Position numbers and translations under genes: made by a program
Shown: piece after piece, positions 17,990 to 27,608 of the stretch
Numbering within the stretch: position 1 is the first letter of the stretch
How the letters are laid out: every line of letters starts with the position of its first letter
The notes under the pieces: model-generated
Database searches by the model: none
The model's input: only the letters and a program-made list of their open reading frames with translations
Told to the model about the DNA's origin: nothing
Source: Rhizobiales bacterium Ga0077525
GTDB lineage: Bacteria; Pseudomonadota; Alphaproteobacteria; Rhizobiales; Xanthobacteraceae
NCBI GenBank assembly: GCA_001464835.1
Contig: LNDS01000035.1
Coordinates: 1-64,000, forward strand
Reading direction: 5' to 3'
DNA: 64,000 nucleotides

Positions 17990-18457
17990 GTGGCAAAATG
18001 GCTGTTACTGACGGTGCTGGCATTTCCGCTGGCCGAATTGGCGGCCTTTGCCGCGGTCGCCGTGGCCATCGGATTTTTCCAGGCGCTCGGCCTCTTGATC
18101 CTCGGCACGGTGGCGGGGGTCATGGTGCTGCGACACGCCGGCGGCAATCACATTGCCCGGGTGCGCAGGGCCATGAGCGAGGGTCTCAACCGCAATGGCT
18201 TTACCGCCTTGCAGGCGGATAGCACCGGCGGCTTCATCCTTTTTGCCGGGATTCTGCTGGTTATTCCGGGGTTTATCACCGACGCCCTCGGGCTTCTGGT
18301 GCTGCTGGTGCCGCTCTGGCGGGCTCTCAATGGGCGCCTCGGGCGGGGCGTCCCGCCACAGCGCGCTGACGGCGTTGTCGATCTCGGCCCGGAGCAATGG
18401 CGGCGGGTTGACGACCCGGTCTTGCCGGATCGGCGTCCGGACGATACCGGCCGTTAG
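17990..18457 (+). CDS. fxsA: FxsA family membrane protein
   Basis: FxsA is a small cytoplasmic-membrane protein known in E. coli for relieving F-plasmid exclusion of phage T7. Its normal function is unknown. GTG 17990 gives VAKWLLLTVLAFPLAELAAF, and the helices at about 4-50 and 75-100 include GFILFAGILLVIPGFITDALG, the family signature. The C-terminus is polar. The longer frame from 17912 has no hydrophobic N-terminus and is less likely. It precedes secB on the same strand. Confidence 0.85.
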   Translation: MAKWLLLTVLAFPLAELAAFAAVAVAIGFFQALGLLILGTVAGVMVLRHAGGNHIARVRRAMSEGLNRNGFTALQADSTGGFILFAGILLVIPGFITDALGLLVLLVPLWRALNGRLGRGVPPQRADGVVDLGPEQWRRVDDPVLPDRRPDDTGR

Positions 18458-18537
18458 CGACCGTCCTTGTTCGCCCTTGGGGCCTATGTTAGCCAACCGC
18501 CGCATAAAGTTGCGCTAGCGGCGCTCAAGGAGAAGTC

Positions 18538-19026
18538 ATGACAACCACGAATGGCGGCCAGGGTCAGGAACCGAGCCCGGAACAGCTGCCGCAGCTCAGT
18601 GTGGTAGGCCAGTACATCAAGGACTTCTCGTTCGAAAACCCGAACGCGCCGAAGTCGCTGGCCGGCAGTCCGGAAGCGCCGCAGATCAACATCCAGATCA
18701 ACGTCAACGCCGCGCCGATGTCGGACACCGACATCGAGGTGGTGCTGATGATCGCCGGCAAGGCGGAAACCGGCGGCTTGCTGATGTTCAATTTCGAGCT
18801 GGCCTTCGGCGGCGTCTTCCGCATCCGCAACGTGCCGCAGGAAAGCTTGAACGCGGTCGTGCTCATCGAATGCCCGCGCCTCTTGTTCCCGTTCGCCCGC
18901 GAGATCATCGCCACCACCGTGCGCAATGGCGGCTTCCCGCCCCTGCTGCTCGACCCGGTGGATTTCGTCGCGCTCTATCGCCAGAAGATGGCGCAGATGC
19001 CGGTAGCCGACGCCCCGGCGCAGTAA
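18538..19026 (+). CDS. secB: Protein-export chaperone SecB
   Basis: SecB is a tetrameric cytosolic chaperone that keeps preproteins unfolded and hands them to SecA. The 162-residue protein has the family core ([48 protein letters not shown]) and a normal length. AAGGAG lies upstream of ATG 18538. A strong hairpin follows the stop, and dnaQ lies farther along on the other strand, as in related genomes. Confidence 0.95.
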   Translation: MTTTNGGQGQEPSPEQLPQLSVVGQYIKDFSFENPNAPKSLAGSPEAPQINIQINVNAAPMSDTDIEVVLMIAGKAETGGLLMFNFELAFGGVFRIRNVPQESLNAVVLIECPRLLFPFAREIIATTVRNGGFPPLLLDPVDFVALYRQKMAQMPVADAPAQ

Positions 19027-19058
19027 GCGCTCCAACGACTGCGACATAATCGACAGAG

Positions 19059-19088
19059 AACGCCTTCGCGTCGCGACGCGGAGGCGTT
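19059..19088 (+). terminator. Stem-loop after secB
   Basis: AACGCCTTCGCGTC pairs with GACGCGGAGGCGTT (one mismatch, two-base loop as written) 32 bp after the secB stop. No T-run follows, so termination would be Rho-assisted or the stem protects the mRNA 3' end. Confidence 0.5.
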
Positions 19089-19167
19089 ATGCGTTCGCGC
19101 GCTGGCGGACTCAACGGTCCGTTAACCGCATCATACTACTTCAAACTGTGGTTCACCCCCGTTTGGA

Positions 19168-19527
19168 ATGACCTTGAAGCAAGCCTACAAGTTCCATCGC
19201 AAGATACTGGATGCCGGACTTCTGATCGGCCTGTCGATGGGCGCACTGTATGCTGGCGCTCGGACCGGACTGACGCCGCAAGATCCTTCCGGGGGCGTGG
19301 CGGTCGTGTTCGCGCCGTGGACTCCGGCCAGTGCGGTCGTCTCGCAGGCCGTCGCAGCAGGCGGCCGCTTCGTCCGCTTCGGAGGCCTGCCCTTCGTCGC
19401 CATCGTGGTACCGGATGACGCCTCCTATCCGGACAGAATGTTCAGCGAAGGTGCCTGGCTCGTGGTCGATTCACAAACGCCTGGCGGTTGCTTCACCGCA
19501 AAACCGAACGTCCGGGAAATTTTATGA
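19168..19527 (+). CDS. Hypothetical protein coupled to the downstream chemoreceptor, 119 aa
   Basis: The 119-residue protein has one hydrophobic segment (about 14-34, [19 protein letters not shown]) near the N-terminus and then a compact, probably periplasmic part rich in Gly, Val and Ala ([31 protein letters not shown]). I do not recognise a named family. Its TGA overlaps the ATG of the chemoreceptor by 4 bp (19524-19527), so the two are probably translated together and may form one sensory unit. Confidence 0.65.
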   Translation: MTLKQAYKFHRKILDAGLLIGLSMGALYAGARTGLTPQDPSGGVAVVFAPWTPASAVVSQAVAAGGRFVRFGGLPFVAIVVPDDASYPDRMFSEGAWLVVDSQTPGGCFTAKPNVREIL

Positions 19528-20984
19528 CCAGTCTCGACGCCCTGCAACGAACCATGGCGAAAGCGCTGATCGCCCTCGCCGTCGCAGGAATTCCTGTCCA
19601 GTCGCTGGCCGCGTTGGCGATCAACCGGTCGGCTGCATCGGCCGGCATCATCGCCGCCGTGCTGGCGGCGGCGCCGGTCATTGCCATGCTGTTGGGCCGG
19701 CCGCTGATCGTCGTGGCGTTCGCACTTGTCGTGGCGCTGGTCGGCCAGACGTCTCTGCTTGTTTTCACTTTTACCGGCCATCCGTGGCAGGTCGAAATGC
19801 ATTTCTATTATTTCGTCGTGCTGGCGTTGGTATCCGGATTCTGCGACTGGCGCGTTGTGGTTGCCGCTGCCGGCCTGATTGCGATCTACCATCTTGGCCT
19901 GAACACACTGTTGCCGGCCGCCATTTTTCCGGGCGGCAGCGATATTGTGCGCGTCCTCGTGCACGCCCTCGCCGTGATCGTCGAAACCGCGATGCTCGTC
20001 GGCATCGGCTATGCGATACGATCGGCCTTCGCCCAGGCCGAAAAAGCGCATCGTGAAGCCGAGCTCGCCGCTGCCGAACTCGCACGCATCGGCCAGCGGC
20101 GCGAGCAGGACCTGACGGCGACGACAATCCGGGCCGATCGCATGAGCGACATGCTCGACCGCTTCAAGCGGGAAATGGCGGAATCGACCGAGATTCTCCA
20201 TTTGGCGGCGCAGGCTTTGCAGTCCGATGCCGACAGCCTCAACACCGCCGCAACAAATGCCAATGCACAATCGGCGACGGCCGGCACGGCATCGGAGCAG
20301 ACCGCCGAGAAAATGCGATCCGCCGCCGCAGCTAACGAAGAACTGGCAGTCACCATCGCCGACGTCGGCTCCAATGCCGCGCGATCCTCGCATCTTGCGG
20401 CGGCAGCTGTCAGCGAAGCGGCAAAGACGAGCGCCACCATCGATGAACTTGTCATGGTCGCCGGCGAAATCGGCAAGGTAACGGGACTGATCAGCGCCAT
20501 CGCCGCGCAGACGAACCTGCTCGCGCTTAACGCAACCATCGAGGCCGCGCGTGCCGGCGAGGCGGGCCGCGGTTTTGCCGTTGTCGCGCAGGAGGTGAAG
20601 GCGCTGGCCGGTGAAACCGCAAAGGCCACCGCGGAGATCGGCGAGCGGATCGCCGCGATGCAAGTCGCAACCGGCCGTTCCGTCGAAGCGATTCAATCGA
20701 TCTCCGGCACGATCCGAGAACTCGATCAGTTCTCGGCCCGTATTGCCGAAGCCGTCGAACAGCAGGCCGAAGCGGCCCGCGAAATTGCCGCCAACGTCAA
20801 TGCCGCCGCCGTTAGCGTGCAACAGGTCGGCGGCGCCATCGTTCAGATTGAAGACGTGGCGGACCAGGCGTCACGTTCAGCCAGCAAACTAACCGATGCG
20901 GCGACAGGCGTCGCCGACCAGACCCGGCGGATTCGCGATCAGGTTCAAACCTTGACCGAAGAAATCCAGAAGATTCCGGCATAA
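19524..20984 (+). CDS. Methyl-accepting chemotaxis protein with multi-helix membrane sensor
   Basis: The 486-residue receptor starts [10 protein letters not shown]. About six hydrophobic helices (17-175) replace the usual periplasmic domain and carry conserved-looking histidines ([26 protein letters not shown]). That suggests sensing within the membrane, perhaps of a gas, metal or redox state, but this is inference. The cytoplasmic part is a long coiled coil with the receptor tip around [20 protein letters not shown] and [15 protein letters not shown]. No che genes lie in the window. ATG 19524 is chosen for its overlap with the upstream stop and GGGAA upstream. Confidence 0.88.
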   Translation: MTSLDALQRTMAKALIALAVAGIPVQSLAALAINRSAASAGIIAAVLAAAPVIAMLLGRPLIVVAFALVVALVGQTSLLVFTFTGHPWQVEMHFYYFVVLALVSGFCDWRVVVAAAGLIAIYHLGLNTLLPAAIFPGGSDIVRVLVHALAVIVETAMLVGIGYAIRSAFAQAEKAHREAELAAAELARIGQRREQDLTATTIRADRMSDMLDRFKREMAESTEILHLAAQALQSDADSLNTAATNANAQSATAGTASEQTAEKMRSAAAANEELAVTIADVGSNAARSSHLAAAAVSEAAKTSATIDELVMVAGEIGKVTGLISAIAAQTNLLALNATIEAARAGEAGRGFAVVAQEVKALAGETAKATAEIGERIAAMQVATGRSVEAIQSISGTIRELDQFSARIAEAVEQQAEAAREIAANVNAAAVSVQQVGGAIVQIEDVADQASRSASKLTDAATGVADQTRRIRDQVQTLTEEIQKIPA

Positions 20985-21004
20985 GCCGCAATCCTTCCAC
21001 ATCG

Positions 21005-21703
21005 TCACGTCGTCGAGTAATTCCGCCAGATCGCATTCTCGCCGAGCGTGGCGACGAATTGCGCGTGCGCGATGCGATCGGCCTCGGTCAGGCGGGGCGC
21101 CAAAGGCGCCGGACGGACACGGACGACAGCGGCCCCGTCAATGCCGACGCTGCGCACACCGACGCTTTCGGCCAGGCCGAACGAGGCCTGCCGGCCACCG
21201 AGCAATTCCAGATAGACCTCGGCGAGAATTTCAGCGTCGAGCAGCGCGCCATGCTTGGTACGGCGCGAATTGTCGATGCCGTATTTGCCGCACAGCGCAT
21301 CGAGATTATACGGCCCGGCCGAATGCTTGCGCCGCGCCAAAGCCAACGTATCAACCAGCCGGTCGCGCGAAATCAGCGCGCGATTGTGCCGCTTGAGTTC
21401 GGCACAGAGAAAGCCGTGATCGAAACTGGCATTGTGAATGACCAGAGGCGCGTCGTCGCCGATGAAGGCGAGGAAGTCATCGACCACGTCGGCGAAGCGC
21501 TTGTGCGTGCGCAGGAACTCGATCGACAGGCCGTGAATCGCGAAGGCTTCCGCCGGCATGTCGCGGTCGGGATTGAGATAGGCGTGAAAAGTCGCACCGG
21601 TCGGAATCCGGTTCAGCAGTTCGACACAGCCGATCTCGACCAGCCGATCGCCCTTGTTAGGATCGAGGCCGGTGGTTTCGGTATCAAGAACGATTTCGCG
21701 CAT
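21005..21703 (-). CDS. dnaQ: DNA polymerase III epsilon subunit (3'-5' proofreading exonuclease)
   Basis: DnaQ proofreads the replicative polymerase. The 232-residue protein starts MREIVLDTETTGLDP (Exo I, D7 and E9) and has Exo II NASFDHGFL and Exo III HGALLDAEILAEVYLELLGG, with all catalytic acids and the histidine present. A C-terminal extension would bind the alpha subunit. It is the last gene of the leftward maf-coaE-dnaQ cluster, 14 bp after coaE. Confidence 0.94.
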   Translation of the reverse strand: MREIVLDTETTGLDPNKGDRLVEIGCVELLNRIPTGATFHAYLNPDRDMPAEAFAIHGLSIEFLRTHKRFADVVDDFLAFIGDDAPLVIHNASFDHGFLCAELKRHNRALISRDRLVDTLALARRKHSAGPYNLDALCGKYGIDNSRRTKHGALLDAEILAEVYLELLGGRQASFGLAESVGVRSVGIDGAAVVRVRPAPLAPRLTEADRIAHAQFVATLGENAIWRNYSTT

Positions 21704-21717
21704 GTTGGGTTCGCCCG

Positions 21718-22314
21718 TTACTGCCGATTCGGCATCTTACTCACCTGCGCCAGAATTTCACGTACCTGGGCGCGGGCGGCGTCAAATCCCTGCGACGTAT
21801 CCACGACGAAATCGGCGCGGGCGCGCTTCTCCACATCCGGCATCTGCTTGGCGAGAATGGCAGCAAATTTTGACTGCGTCATGCCGGGCCGCTCGAAGGC
21901 GCGCGTCTTCTGCACATCGGCAGGCGCCGACACAACCACGACGGCGTCACAGCGCGCATCGCCGCCGGTCTCATACAGCAAGGGAATATCAAGCACCGCA
22001 ACCTTGGCGCCGCTCGCCTCGGCGTCAGCCAGGAACCGCTCGCGCACCTGCAGCACCAAAGGATGCACGATCTGTTCGAGCCTGCCGATCGCCGCTTCGT
22101 CGCCGAGAACCTTCTGGCCGAGTTTGGCGCGATCAACGATACCGCCGCTGGTCGTGCCTGGAAACGCCCTCTCGATCAATGGCGTTGCTTCGCCTTCATA
22201 AAGCCGATGCACCGCGGCGTCGGCGTCGTGCACCGGCACGCCTTCGTCGGCGAACATTTTTGCCGTCGCCGACTTTCCCATGCCGATCGAGCCGGTCAGA
22301 CCGAGGATGAACAT
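21718..22314 (-). CDS. coaE: Dephospho-CoA kinase
   Basis: CoaE phosphorylates the ribose 3'-OH of dephospho-CoA, the last step of coenzyme A synthesis. The 198-residue protein has the P-loop [11 protein letters not shown] at the N-terminus, the [10 protein letters not shown] motif and DIPLLYE. Its start codon is directly adjacent to the maf stop (22314/22315), so the two are co-transcribed. Confidence 0.94.
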   Translation of the reverse strand: MFILGLTGSIGMGKSATAKMFADEGVPVHDADAAVHRLYEGEATPLIERAFPGTTSGGIVDRAKLGQKVLGDEAAIGRLEQIVHPLVLQVRERFLADAEASGAKVAVLDIPLLYETGGDARCDAVVVVSAPADVQKTRAFERPGMTQSKFAAILAKQMPDVEKRARADFVVDTSQGFDAARAQVREILAQVSKMPNRQ

Positions 22315-22923
22315 TCAGCCGTCCACAAAACCATTGGTACGTAAATACGCCAGCAGCGGCAATAGCGGCAAGCCGAGAATGGTGAAGTAGTCACCTTCGA
22401 CGCGCTCGAACAAATGAATGCCGATGCCCTCGAGCTGATAGCTACCGACGCTCGACAGCGCGGTGTCGCCGGCCATGTCGAGATAATCGTCAAGGAAGCG
22501 GTCGGAAAAATTGCGCATGGTCAGCCGCGCGGTATCGGTGAGTTCGAACAGAACCTCGCCGTCGCGCACCAGAGCCAGCGCCGAATGCAGCGCGTGGGTC
22601 TGTCCGCGCAGCGCGCGCAATTGTTGCGCCGCATCGGCGCGATCGACGGGTTTGCTGAAACGCGCGCTGCCGAGCGCCAAAGTCTGATCGCAGCCGAGCA
22701 CCAGGTGCCCGCTTTGCGTTGCCGCAACAGAATCGGCCTTGGCCCGCGCCAGTAACGCCGCGGCGGCGGCCGCATCCATCACGCCGGCTTTCGCCTCAAC
22801 AGCGCGCTCATCGATCTGCGCCGGACGGATGCCGAAGCGCAGCCCGGCCGCCGCCAGAATCTTGCCGCGGATATCGCTCTTCGAGGCGAGCACCAGAGGT
22901 TGCGGGGCAATCCAAAGCGGCAT
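22315..22923 (-). CDS. maf: Maf-like nucleoside triphosphate pyrophosphatase
   Basis: Maf proteins hydrolyse non-canonical nucleotides such as dTTP/UTP or m7GTP analogues to monophosphates. The 202-residue protein starts MPLWIAPQPLVLASKSDIRG (family S-S-PRR-like motif) and has VLGCDQTLALG with the catalytic aspartate and SVGSYQLEGIG. The subfamily substrate cannot be fixed by eye. It lies between ppsR and coaE, a standard order left of the alphaproteobacterial origin. Confidence 0.9.
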   Translation of the reverse strand: MPLWIAPQPLVLASKSDIRGKILAAAGLRFGIRPAQIDERAVEAKAGVMDAAAAAALLARAKADSVAATQSGHLVLGCDQTLALGSARFSKPVDRADAAQQLRALRGQTHALHSALALVRDGEVLFELTDTARLTMRNFSDRFLDDYLDMAGDTALSSVGSYQLEGIGIHLFERVEGDYFTILGLPLLPLLAYLRTNGFVDG

Positions 22924-22947
22924 GGGTATCCTTTACGACGCGAGCGC

Positions 22948-23784
22948 TTAACCCGTGATCGGTCGCCGGCGGCGTTCGACCAAGAGCTTCATCACCGCGG
23001 CAGCGGTTTCCTCGATCGAGCGGCGGGTCACGTCAATTAGCGGCCAGCCATGTTTGTTGCAGAGCCTGCGTGAATAAGCGACCTCCTCGGCGACCGCAGT
23101 CTTGTCGATATATTGATCGTCGTCGCGATGCGCGTTAAGACCCAAAAGCCGATTCTCGCGAATCTGCACGATCCGTTCCGGACTGGCGAAAAGTCCAATC
23201 ACCAGAGGCCGCGTCAGCTTTTCCACCTCCGGCGCCAGCGCCACGCCCGGCACCAAAGGCACGTTACCGGTTTTGACGCCGCGGTTGGCAAGATAGATTG
23301 AAGTCGGCGTTTTCGACGTCCGCGACACGCCGATCAGCACGACATCGGCTTCTTCAAGACCTTCGACATGCTGCCCGTCGTCATGGAACATCGTGTAGTT
23401 GAGCGCGTCGATGCGATGAAAATACTCGGCGTTGAGAACGTGCTGCGCGCCGGCGCGTAAAATGGTCTCGGCGCCGAGATAGGACTGGAACAGCCGCAAA
23501 ATCGGTCCCAGAACCGACATGCAGGGCAGACCGAGATCGCGGCAGGTATTCTCAAGCGACGCGATCAGGTCTTCTTCCAAGAGCGTATAAAGGACGAGGC
23601 CCGGCGCTTCGGTGATTTCAGCCAGCACATGGTCGAGCTGCTTTTTCGAGCGCACCATCGGGTACAGATGTTCGACCGGCGACACATTGGCGTATTGCGC
23701 CGCGGCGGCGCGCGCCACCGTAATCAGCGTTTCGCCGGTCGCGTCGGAGACCAGATGGAGATGAAAGTAGCCGGTGTCTGGCAT
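22948..23784 (-). CDS. ppsR: PEP synthase regulatory protein / pyruvate phosphate dikinase regulator (DUF299)
   Basis: This bifunctional ADP-dependent kinase and Pi-dependent pyrophosphorylase switches PEP synthase or pyruvate phosphate dikinase off and on. The 278-residue protein starts with [14 protein letters not shown] and has the P-loop [15 protein letters not shown] at about 150-165. Length and motifs are normal. It borders the proposed origin and reads away from it. The homologous gene (called RP001) flanks the Caulobacter origin opposite hemE. Confidence 0.9.
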   Translation of the reverse strand: MPDTGYFHLHLVSDATGETLITVARAAAAQYANVSPVEHLYPMVRSKKQLDHVLAEITEAPGLVLYTLLEEDLIASLENTCRDLGLPCMSVLGPILRLFQSYLGAETILRAGAQHVLNAEYFHRIDALNYTMFHDDGQHVEGLEEADVVLIGVSRTSKTPTSIYLANRGVKTGNVPLVPGVALAPEVEKLTRPLVIGLFASPERIVQIRENRLLGLNAHRDDDQYIDKTAVAEEVAYSRRLCNKHGWPLIDVTRRSIEETAAAVMKLLVERRRRPITG

Positions 23785-24136
23785 CTGTATAGCCGCCGGA
23801 TGGCATGTGGACAGGACGGGAAAAACCGGGCCGAACGACGACCATGTAAGCGGGCGGGACGGGTTGGGTCAATTTTTGTCCCCATCACTCAGCCTGTGGC
23901 CGTGCTGGCGGCGGCCATTTGCACGTCACGCGAAATTGTGGACACGGACTTGGGGACAGCAGGGGATAAAGGGCGCAAAGCCCTGTAAAAAGAAGCTTCC
24001 TACTGTGGACGAGACGGTCGGAAAAAACTGGGATTAGGAATAAGACTGCGGCAAGCGGTGGACAGATTGTTGACGCTCAGTCATGAGTCCAATCGACAGC
24101 CTAATAAACACTACAAAAAGAACTTATAGAGTCTTT
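23785..24136. other. oriC: Putative chromosomal replication origin (oriC) between ppsR and hemE
   Basis: The 352-bp gap holds DnaA-box-like motifs, all in one orientation: TGTGGACAG 23806-23814, TGTGGACAC 23937-23945, TGTGGACGA 24004-24012 and GGTGGACAG 24057-24065. Weaker TGGGGACAG (23951) and AGGGGATAA (23961) also occur; the ideal box reads TGTGGATAA. GANTC methylation sites lie at 24085-24089 and 24129-24133. The segment 24101-24140 is only 25% GC (10 of 40 bases) and could be the unwinding element. The ppsR/hemE context matches the Caulobacter origin. Nearby parAB, parS, rho, mnmE/G and rsmG support the call. Confidence 0.75.
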
Positions 24137-25189
24137 ATGAAAGAAGCCGCTCAAGCCAACGGCATGGGGATAAAGCCGCTCATTCGTGTGCTCCAGGGCC
24201 AGCGCGAAGAGATTCCGCCGATCTGGATGATGCGTCAGGCAGGACGGTATTTGCCTGAATATCGTCAGGTCCGCGAAAAGGCAGGGGGGTTTCTCAATCT
24301 CTGCTTCAATCCGGAATTGGCTGCCGAAGTAACGCTGCAACCGGTGCGAAGGTTCGGCTTCGACGCGGCTATTTTATTCTCCGATATTCTGATTATGCCG
24401 TTGGCGCTCGGTCGCAAGGTTGAGTTCCTCGCCGGCGAAGGCCCCAAGCTCGAGCCGATGGGGGATGCCGACGCGCTCAAGGGCATGCGCGATCAGGCCG
24501 ATGGTGATGTTTTCGCGCCGATCTATGAGACGGTGCGGCGAGTCAAAGCCCAGCTCGATCACAAGACGGCTTTGATCGGCTTTTGCGGCGCGCCATGGAC
24601 GGTGGCGACTTATATGGTTGCCGGTGAAGCGACGGGCGATCAGGCGCCAGCGCGCCATTTTGCCTACCGCGATCCAGAGGGTTTTTCCCGGCTGATCGAA
24701 TGTCTGGTGCGCGGCTCGATCGACTATCTGGTCGGCCAGCTTAAGGCCGGTGCCGAAGTCGTGCAGATTTTCGATACTTGGGCTGGCGTTCTGCCGCCGG
24801 AGCAGTTTGATCGCTGGTGCATTCAGCCAACGCAGAAAATCGTGCAAGGTGTTCGCGCCCAGGTGCCGGGTGCCAAGATTATCGGTTTTCCGCGCGGCGC
24901 TGGCGCCATGGCGCTGCCTTATGCCGAACTCACCGGCGTCGATGGCCTGGGGCTGGACTGGATGTTTCCGCGCAGTCTCGCGCGCGATATTCTGCAGCCG
25001 CATGTTGCGGTGCAGGGTAATGTCGATCCGCTGGCCTTGCTTGCCGGCGGCGCCGCGCTTGACCGTGAAGTTGATGATGTGATGACGCTCGCCGACGGCC
25101 CGCTGATCTTCAATCTTGGCCACGGCATTCTGCCGGCCACGCCGATCGAACATGTAGAGCGCATGCTGAAGCGGGTGCGTGGGAACTAG
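24137..25189 (+). CDS. hemE: Uroporphyrinogen decarboxylase
   Basis: HemE decarboxylates the four acetates of uroporphyrinogen III to make coproporphyrinogen III for haem. The protein has the signature [43 protein letters not shown] and GFPRGAG near the active site. The start is uncertain: ATG 24083, 24137 and 24164 are in frame. ATG 24137 has AGAG at a suitable distance, and 24164 matches the usual short N-terminus. If 24083 were used, translation would begin inside the AT-rich origin segment. hemJ follows after 3 bp. Confidence 0.94.
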   Translation: MKEAAQANGMGIKPLIRVLQGQREEIPPIWMMRQAGRYLPEYRQVREKAGGFLNLCFNPELAAEVTLQPVRRFGFDAAILFSDILIMPLALGRKVEFLAGEGPKLEPMGDADALKGMRDQADGDVFAPIYETVRRVKAQLDHKTALIGFCGAPWTVATYMVAGEATGDQAPARHFAYRDPEGFSRLIECLVRGSIDYLVGQLKAGAEVVQIFDTWAGVLPPEQFDRWCIQPTQKIVQGVRAQVPGAKIIGFPRGAGAMALPYAELTGVDGLGLDWMFPRSLARDILQPHVAVQGNVDPLALLAGGAALDREVDDVMTLADGPLIFNLGHGILPATPIEHVERMLKRVRGN

Positions 25190-25192
25190 CCC

Positions 25193-25615
25193 ATGTACCT
25201 TTGGCTCAAAGCCTTCCACATCATCGCCGTCCTCTCGTGGATGGCCGGCATGCTCTATCTGCCGCGGTTGTTCGTCTATCACTCCACCGCCGAGCCGGGC
25301 TCGACGCAGGCGAAGACATTCGAGGTGATGGAGCGTCGCCTGCTCAATTACATCATGACGCCGGCGATGGGCCTGACCCTCATCCTTGGCTTTATTTTGA
25401 TGCTGCAAGGGCAGTGGCTGACCGCCGGCTGGCTGCATGCCAAGCTCCTTTTGGTGCTTATCATGGTCGGCATGCATGCGTTCCTGAGCCGTTGGGCGGC
25501 CGATTTTCGTATAAATCGGAATACGCATACCCAGAAATTCTTTCGTATAATCAATGAAGTACCGACGATCCTGATGATCCTCATCGTGATCCTGGCGGTG
25601 GTGAAGCCGTTTTAG
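25193..25615 (+). CDS. hemJ: Protoporphyrinogen oxidase HemJ
   Basis: HemJ is the membrane protoporphyrinogen IX oxidase of bacteria that lack HemY and HemG. The 140-residue protein has four predicted helices and the family start YLWLKAFHIIAVLSWMAGMLYLPRLFVYH with the haem-ligand histidine, plus MTPAMGLTLILGF. Being 3 bp from hemE, it is co-transcribed with it, and together they serve late haem synthesis. Confidence 0.92.
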   Translation: MYLWLKAFHIIAVLSWMAGMLYLPRLFVYHSTAEPGSTQAKTFEVMERRLLNYIMTPAMGLTLILGFILMLQGQWLTAGWLHAKLLLVLIMVGMHAFLSRWAADFRINRNTHTQKFFRIINEVPTILMILIVILAVVKPF

Positions 25616-25902
25616 CTTTTGGCGGCCCGCAAACCACGTTAACGCTGCCCCTGGCCGCTTTCTTTGGCGCCCCTTGCGCGAAAGCGCTCAATCTCATATG
25701 TTAGAGAAATCCCACCGAACGCAGGCGGATGCAGTCGCGTACCGGAACCGAACAGTTCGGACCGGTCGAAAGCATCAGGCGCCGGGACCTCTCCCAAAGC
25801 GCCCTCCTTTAATCCAGCCTGCGATCCCTACCTCTCTCTTTAGCCAGCCTTGGTCCTGTATTTTTAAATGGCCGCGCTGGACTCCCATAGGACCTAACCC
25901 GC
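25616..25902 (+). other. Leader region upstream of rho; no gene seen
   Basis: 287 bp between hemJ and rho contain no convincing frame with a ribosome site. rho genes often have long leaders that allow Rho autoregulation. CTCATATGTTAGAG near 25692 could be part of a promoter. Nothing more specific is visible. Confidence 0.35.
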
Positions 25903-27168
25903 ATGCGGGAAATGAAGCTCCAGGACCTCAAGTCCAAAACCCCTGCCGAACTGTTGTCGTTCGCCGAAGAGCACCAGGTCGAGAACGCCTCCACCTTGCG
26001 CAAGCAGGAGCTGATGTTCGCGATCCTGAAGCAGCTCGCGACGCAGGAAATCGACATTATCGGCGAAGGCGTCGTCGAAGTTCTTTCCGACGGCTTCGGT
26101 TTTTTGCGATCGCCGGAATCGAACTACCTGTCCGGGCCTGACGACATCTACGTCTCGCCTTCGCAGATCCGCCGCTTCGGCTTGCGCACCGGCGATACCG
26201 TCGAAGGCCAGATACGCTCGCCGAAGGACGGCGAACGCTACTTCGCGCTGCTCAAGGTCAATACCATCAATTTCGAAGACCCGGAGAAGGCGCGCCACAA
26301 GATCAACTTCGATAACCTGACGCCGCTCTATCCCGATACGCGGCTGCGCATGGAGCATGACGACCCGACCAAGAAGGATCTGTCGGCCCGCGTCATCGAC
26401 ATCGTCGCGCCGATCGGCAAAGGCCAGCGTGCGCTTGTCGTCGCGCCGCCGCGCACCGGCAAGACCGTGCTGCTGCAGAACATCGCGCACGCCATCACCG
26501 CCAACCATCCGGAATGCTATCTGATCGTGCTTTTGATCGACGAGCGCCCGGAAGAAGTCACCGACATGCAGCGTTCGGTGAAGGGCGAGGTCGTCTCCTC
26601 GACCTTCGACGAACCGGCGACACGCCACGTTGCCGTGGCCGAAATGGTCATCGAAAAGGCCAAGCGCCTGGTCGAACACGGCCGCGATGTCGTCATTCTG
26701 CTGGACTCGATTACGCGCCTCGGCCGCGCCTACAACACCGTGGTGCCGTCGTCCGGCAAGGTGCTGACCGGCGGCGTCGATGCCAATGCGTTGCAGCGGC
26801 CGAAGCGTTTCTTCGGCGCCGCGCGCAACATCGAAGAAGGCGGCTCGCTGACCATCATCGCCACCGCGCTGATCGATACCGGCTCGCGCATGGACGAAGT
26901 GATTTTCGAAGAGTTCAAGGGCACCGGTAACTCGGAACTGATCCTCGACCGCAAGGTGGCCGACAAGCGCACCTTCCCGGCCATGGACATCACGCGCTCC
27001 GGCACCCGCAAGGAAGAACTGCTCACCGAGCCGGCCGTGCTCAAGAAGATGTACGTCCTGCGCCGCATCCTCAATCCGATGGGCACGATGGACGCCATCG
27101 ACTTCCTGCTCGACAAATTGCGCAACACCAAGAGCAACGCCGAATTCTTCGAGTCGATGAACACCTAA
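25903..27168 (+). CDS. rho: Transcription termination factor Rho
   Basis: Rho is a hexameric RNA helicase that ends transcription. The 421-residue protein starts [23 protein letters not shown] and has the RNA-binding cold-shock-like domain (EGFGFLRSP-type: [14 protein letters not shown]), Walker A (PPRTGKT), the Q-loop region and Walker B ([16 protein letters not shown]). Length is standard for alphaproteobacteria. ATG 25903 is preferred, and ATG 25912 is also possible. A clear intrinsic terminator follows. Confidence 0.96.
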   Translation: MREMKLQDLKSKTPAELLSFAEEHQVENASTLRKQELMFAILKQLATQEIDIIGEGVVEVLSDGFGFLRSPESNYLSGPDDIYVSPSQIRRFGLRTGDTVEGQIRSPKDGERYFALLKVNTINFEDPEKARHKINFDNLTPLYPDTRLRMEHDDPTKKDLSARVIDIVAPIGKGQRALVVAPPRTGKTVLLQNIAHAITANHPECYLIVLLIDERPEEVTDMQRSVKGEVVSSTFDEPATRHVAVAEMVIEKAKRLVEHGRDVVILLDSITRLGRAYNTVVPSSGKVLTGGVDANALQRPKRFFGAARNIEEGGSLTIIATALIDTGSRMDEVIFEEFKGTGNSELILDRKVADKRTFPAMDITRSGTRKEELLTEPAVLKKMYVLRRILNPMGTMDAIDFLLDKLRNTKSNAEFFESMNT

Positions 27169-27200
27169 AGCGCTACACTCAGTTGTCGAACGAAATGAGA

Positions 27201-27230
27201 TCGCCCGCTTCGTGCGGGCGGTCTTTTTTA
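27201..27230 (+). terminator. Rho-independent terminator after rho
   Basis: CGCCCGC (27202-27208) and GCGGGCG (27214-27220) form a stem with a short loop, followed by GTCTTTTTTA. This is the clearest intrinsic terminator in the window, 33 bp after the rho stop. Confidence 0.85.
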
Positions 27231-27246
27231 TGTCCGGCGGTGCGCT

Positions 27247-27489
27247 CTAGCGGCGAAAATTCCAGCCGTCCGAGTAAAACTTCTCGGCGATTTCCTGCTC
27301 GAAACGATCGTTGAAGCCGCCGTCGCGCCAGCCGACCACCCGGTCGATGTCGATCTGGGTTTGCCGTTCGCGCGACCGGAGCGCCGCGTCATAAAGCCGG
27401 CGGAAAAAGCTGCGGCGCTGCGGCGCGGCTGTTGCGGCGGGCAGATAGGCCTGGCCGTGAAAAGCCGATGGGCGGGCAACATGGGACAT
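27247..27489 (-). CDS. Small DUF1127-like protein, 80 aa
   Basis: ATG 27489 is preceded on its strand by AAGGAGA with good spacing, so the gene is probably real although the frame is short. The product has a basic amphipathic stretch (RRSFFRRLYDAALRSRERQ) and then an acidic end (RFEQEIAEKFYSDG). The layout resembles rhizobial small proteins with a DUF1127-like RRxRE segment, some of which bind RNA or regulators. It is divergent from a LysR gene, which suggests control by it. Confidence 0.6.
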   Translation of the reverse strand: MSHVARPSAFHGQAYLPAATAAPQRRSFFRRLYDAALRSRERQTQIDIDRVVGWRDGGFNDRFEQEIAEKFYSDGWNFRR

Positions 27490-27595
27490 GGCCGTTCTCC
27501 TTGTTGGCGGTCTGCTATTGAGCAGGCCTCAGGCATTGAGCAAAAAATCTGCTAAAAACGGCACGTTGACAAAGGATAAGCTCTCAGCCGACAGT

Positions 27596-27608
27596 TGAGA
27601 TTATCTCA
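27596..27608. promoter_or_regulatory. LysR-type operator candidate (T-N11-A palindrome)
   Basis: TGAGATTATCTCA is a perfect dyad around a single central base and fits the T-N11-A rule for LysR-family sites. It ends on the first base of the start codon of the LysR gene, so binding there could repress its own translation or transcription. Confidence 0.5.

Noticed and set aside
24374-25528. 384-codon - strand frame across hemE and hemJ
   Set aside because: Spans two well-supported genes on the other strand and has no motif.
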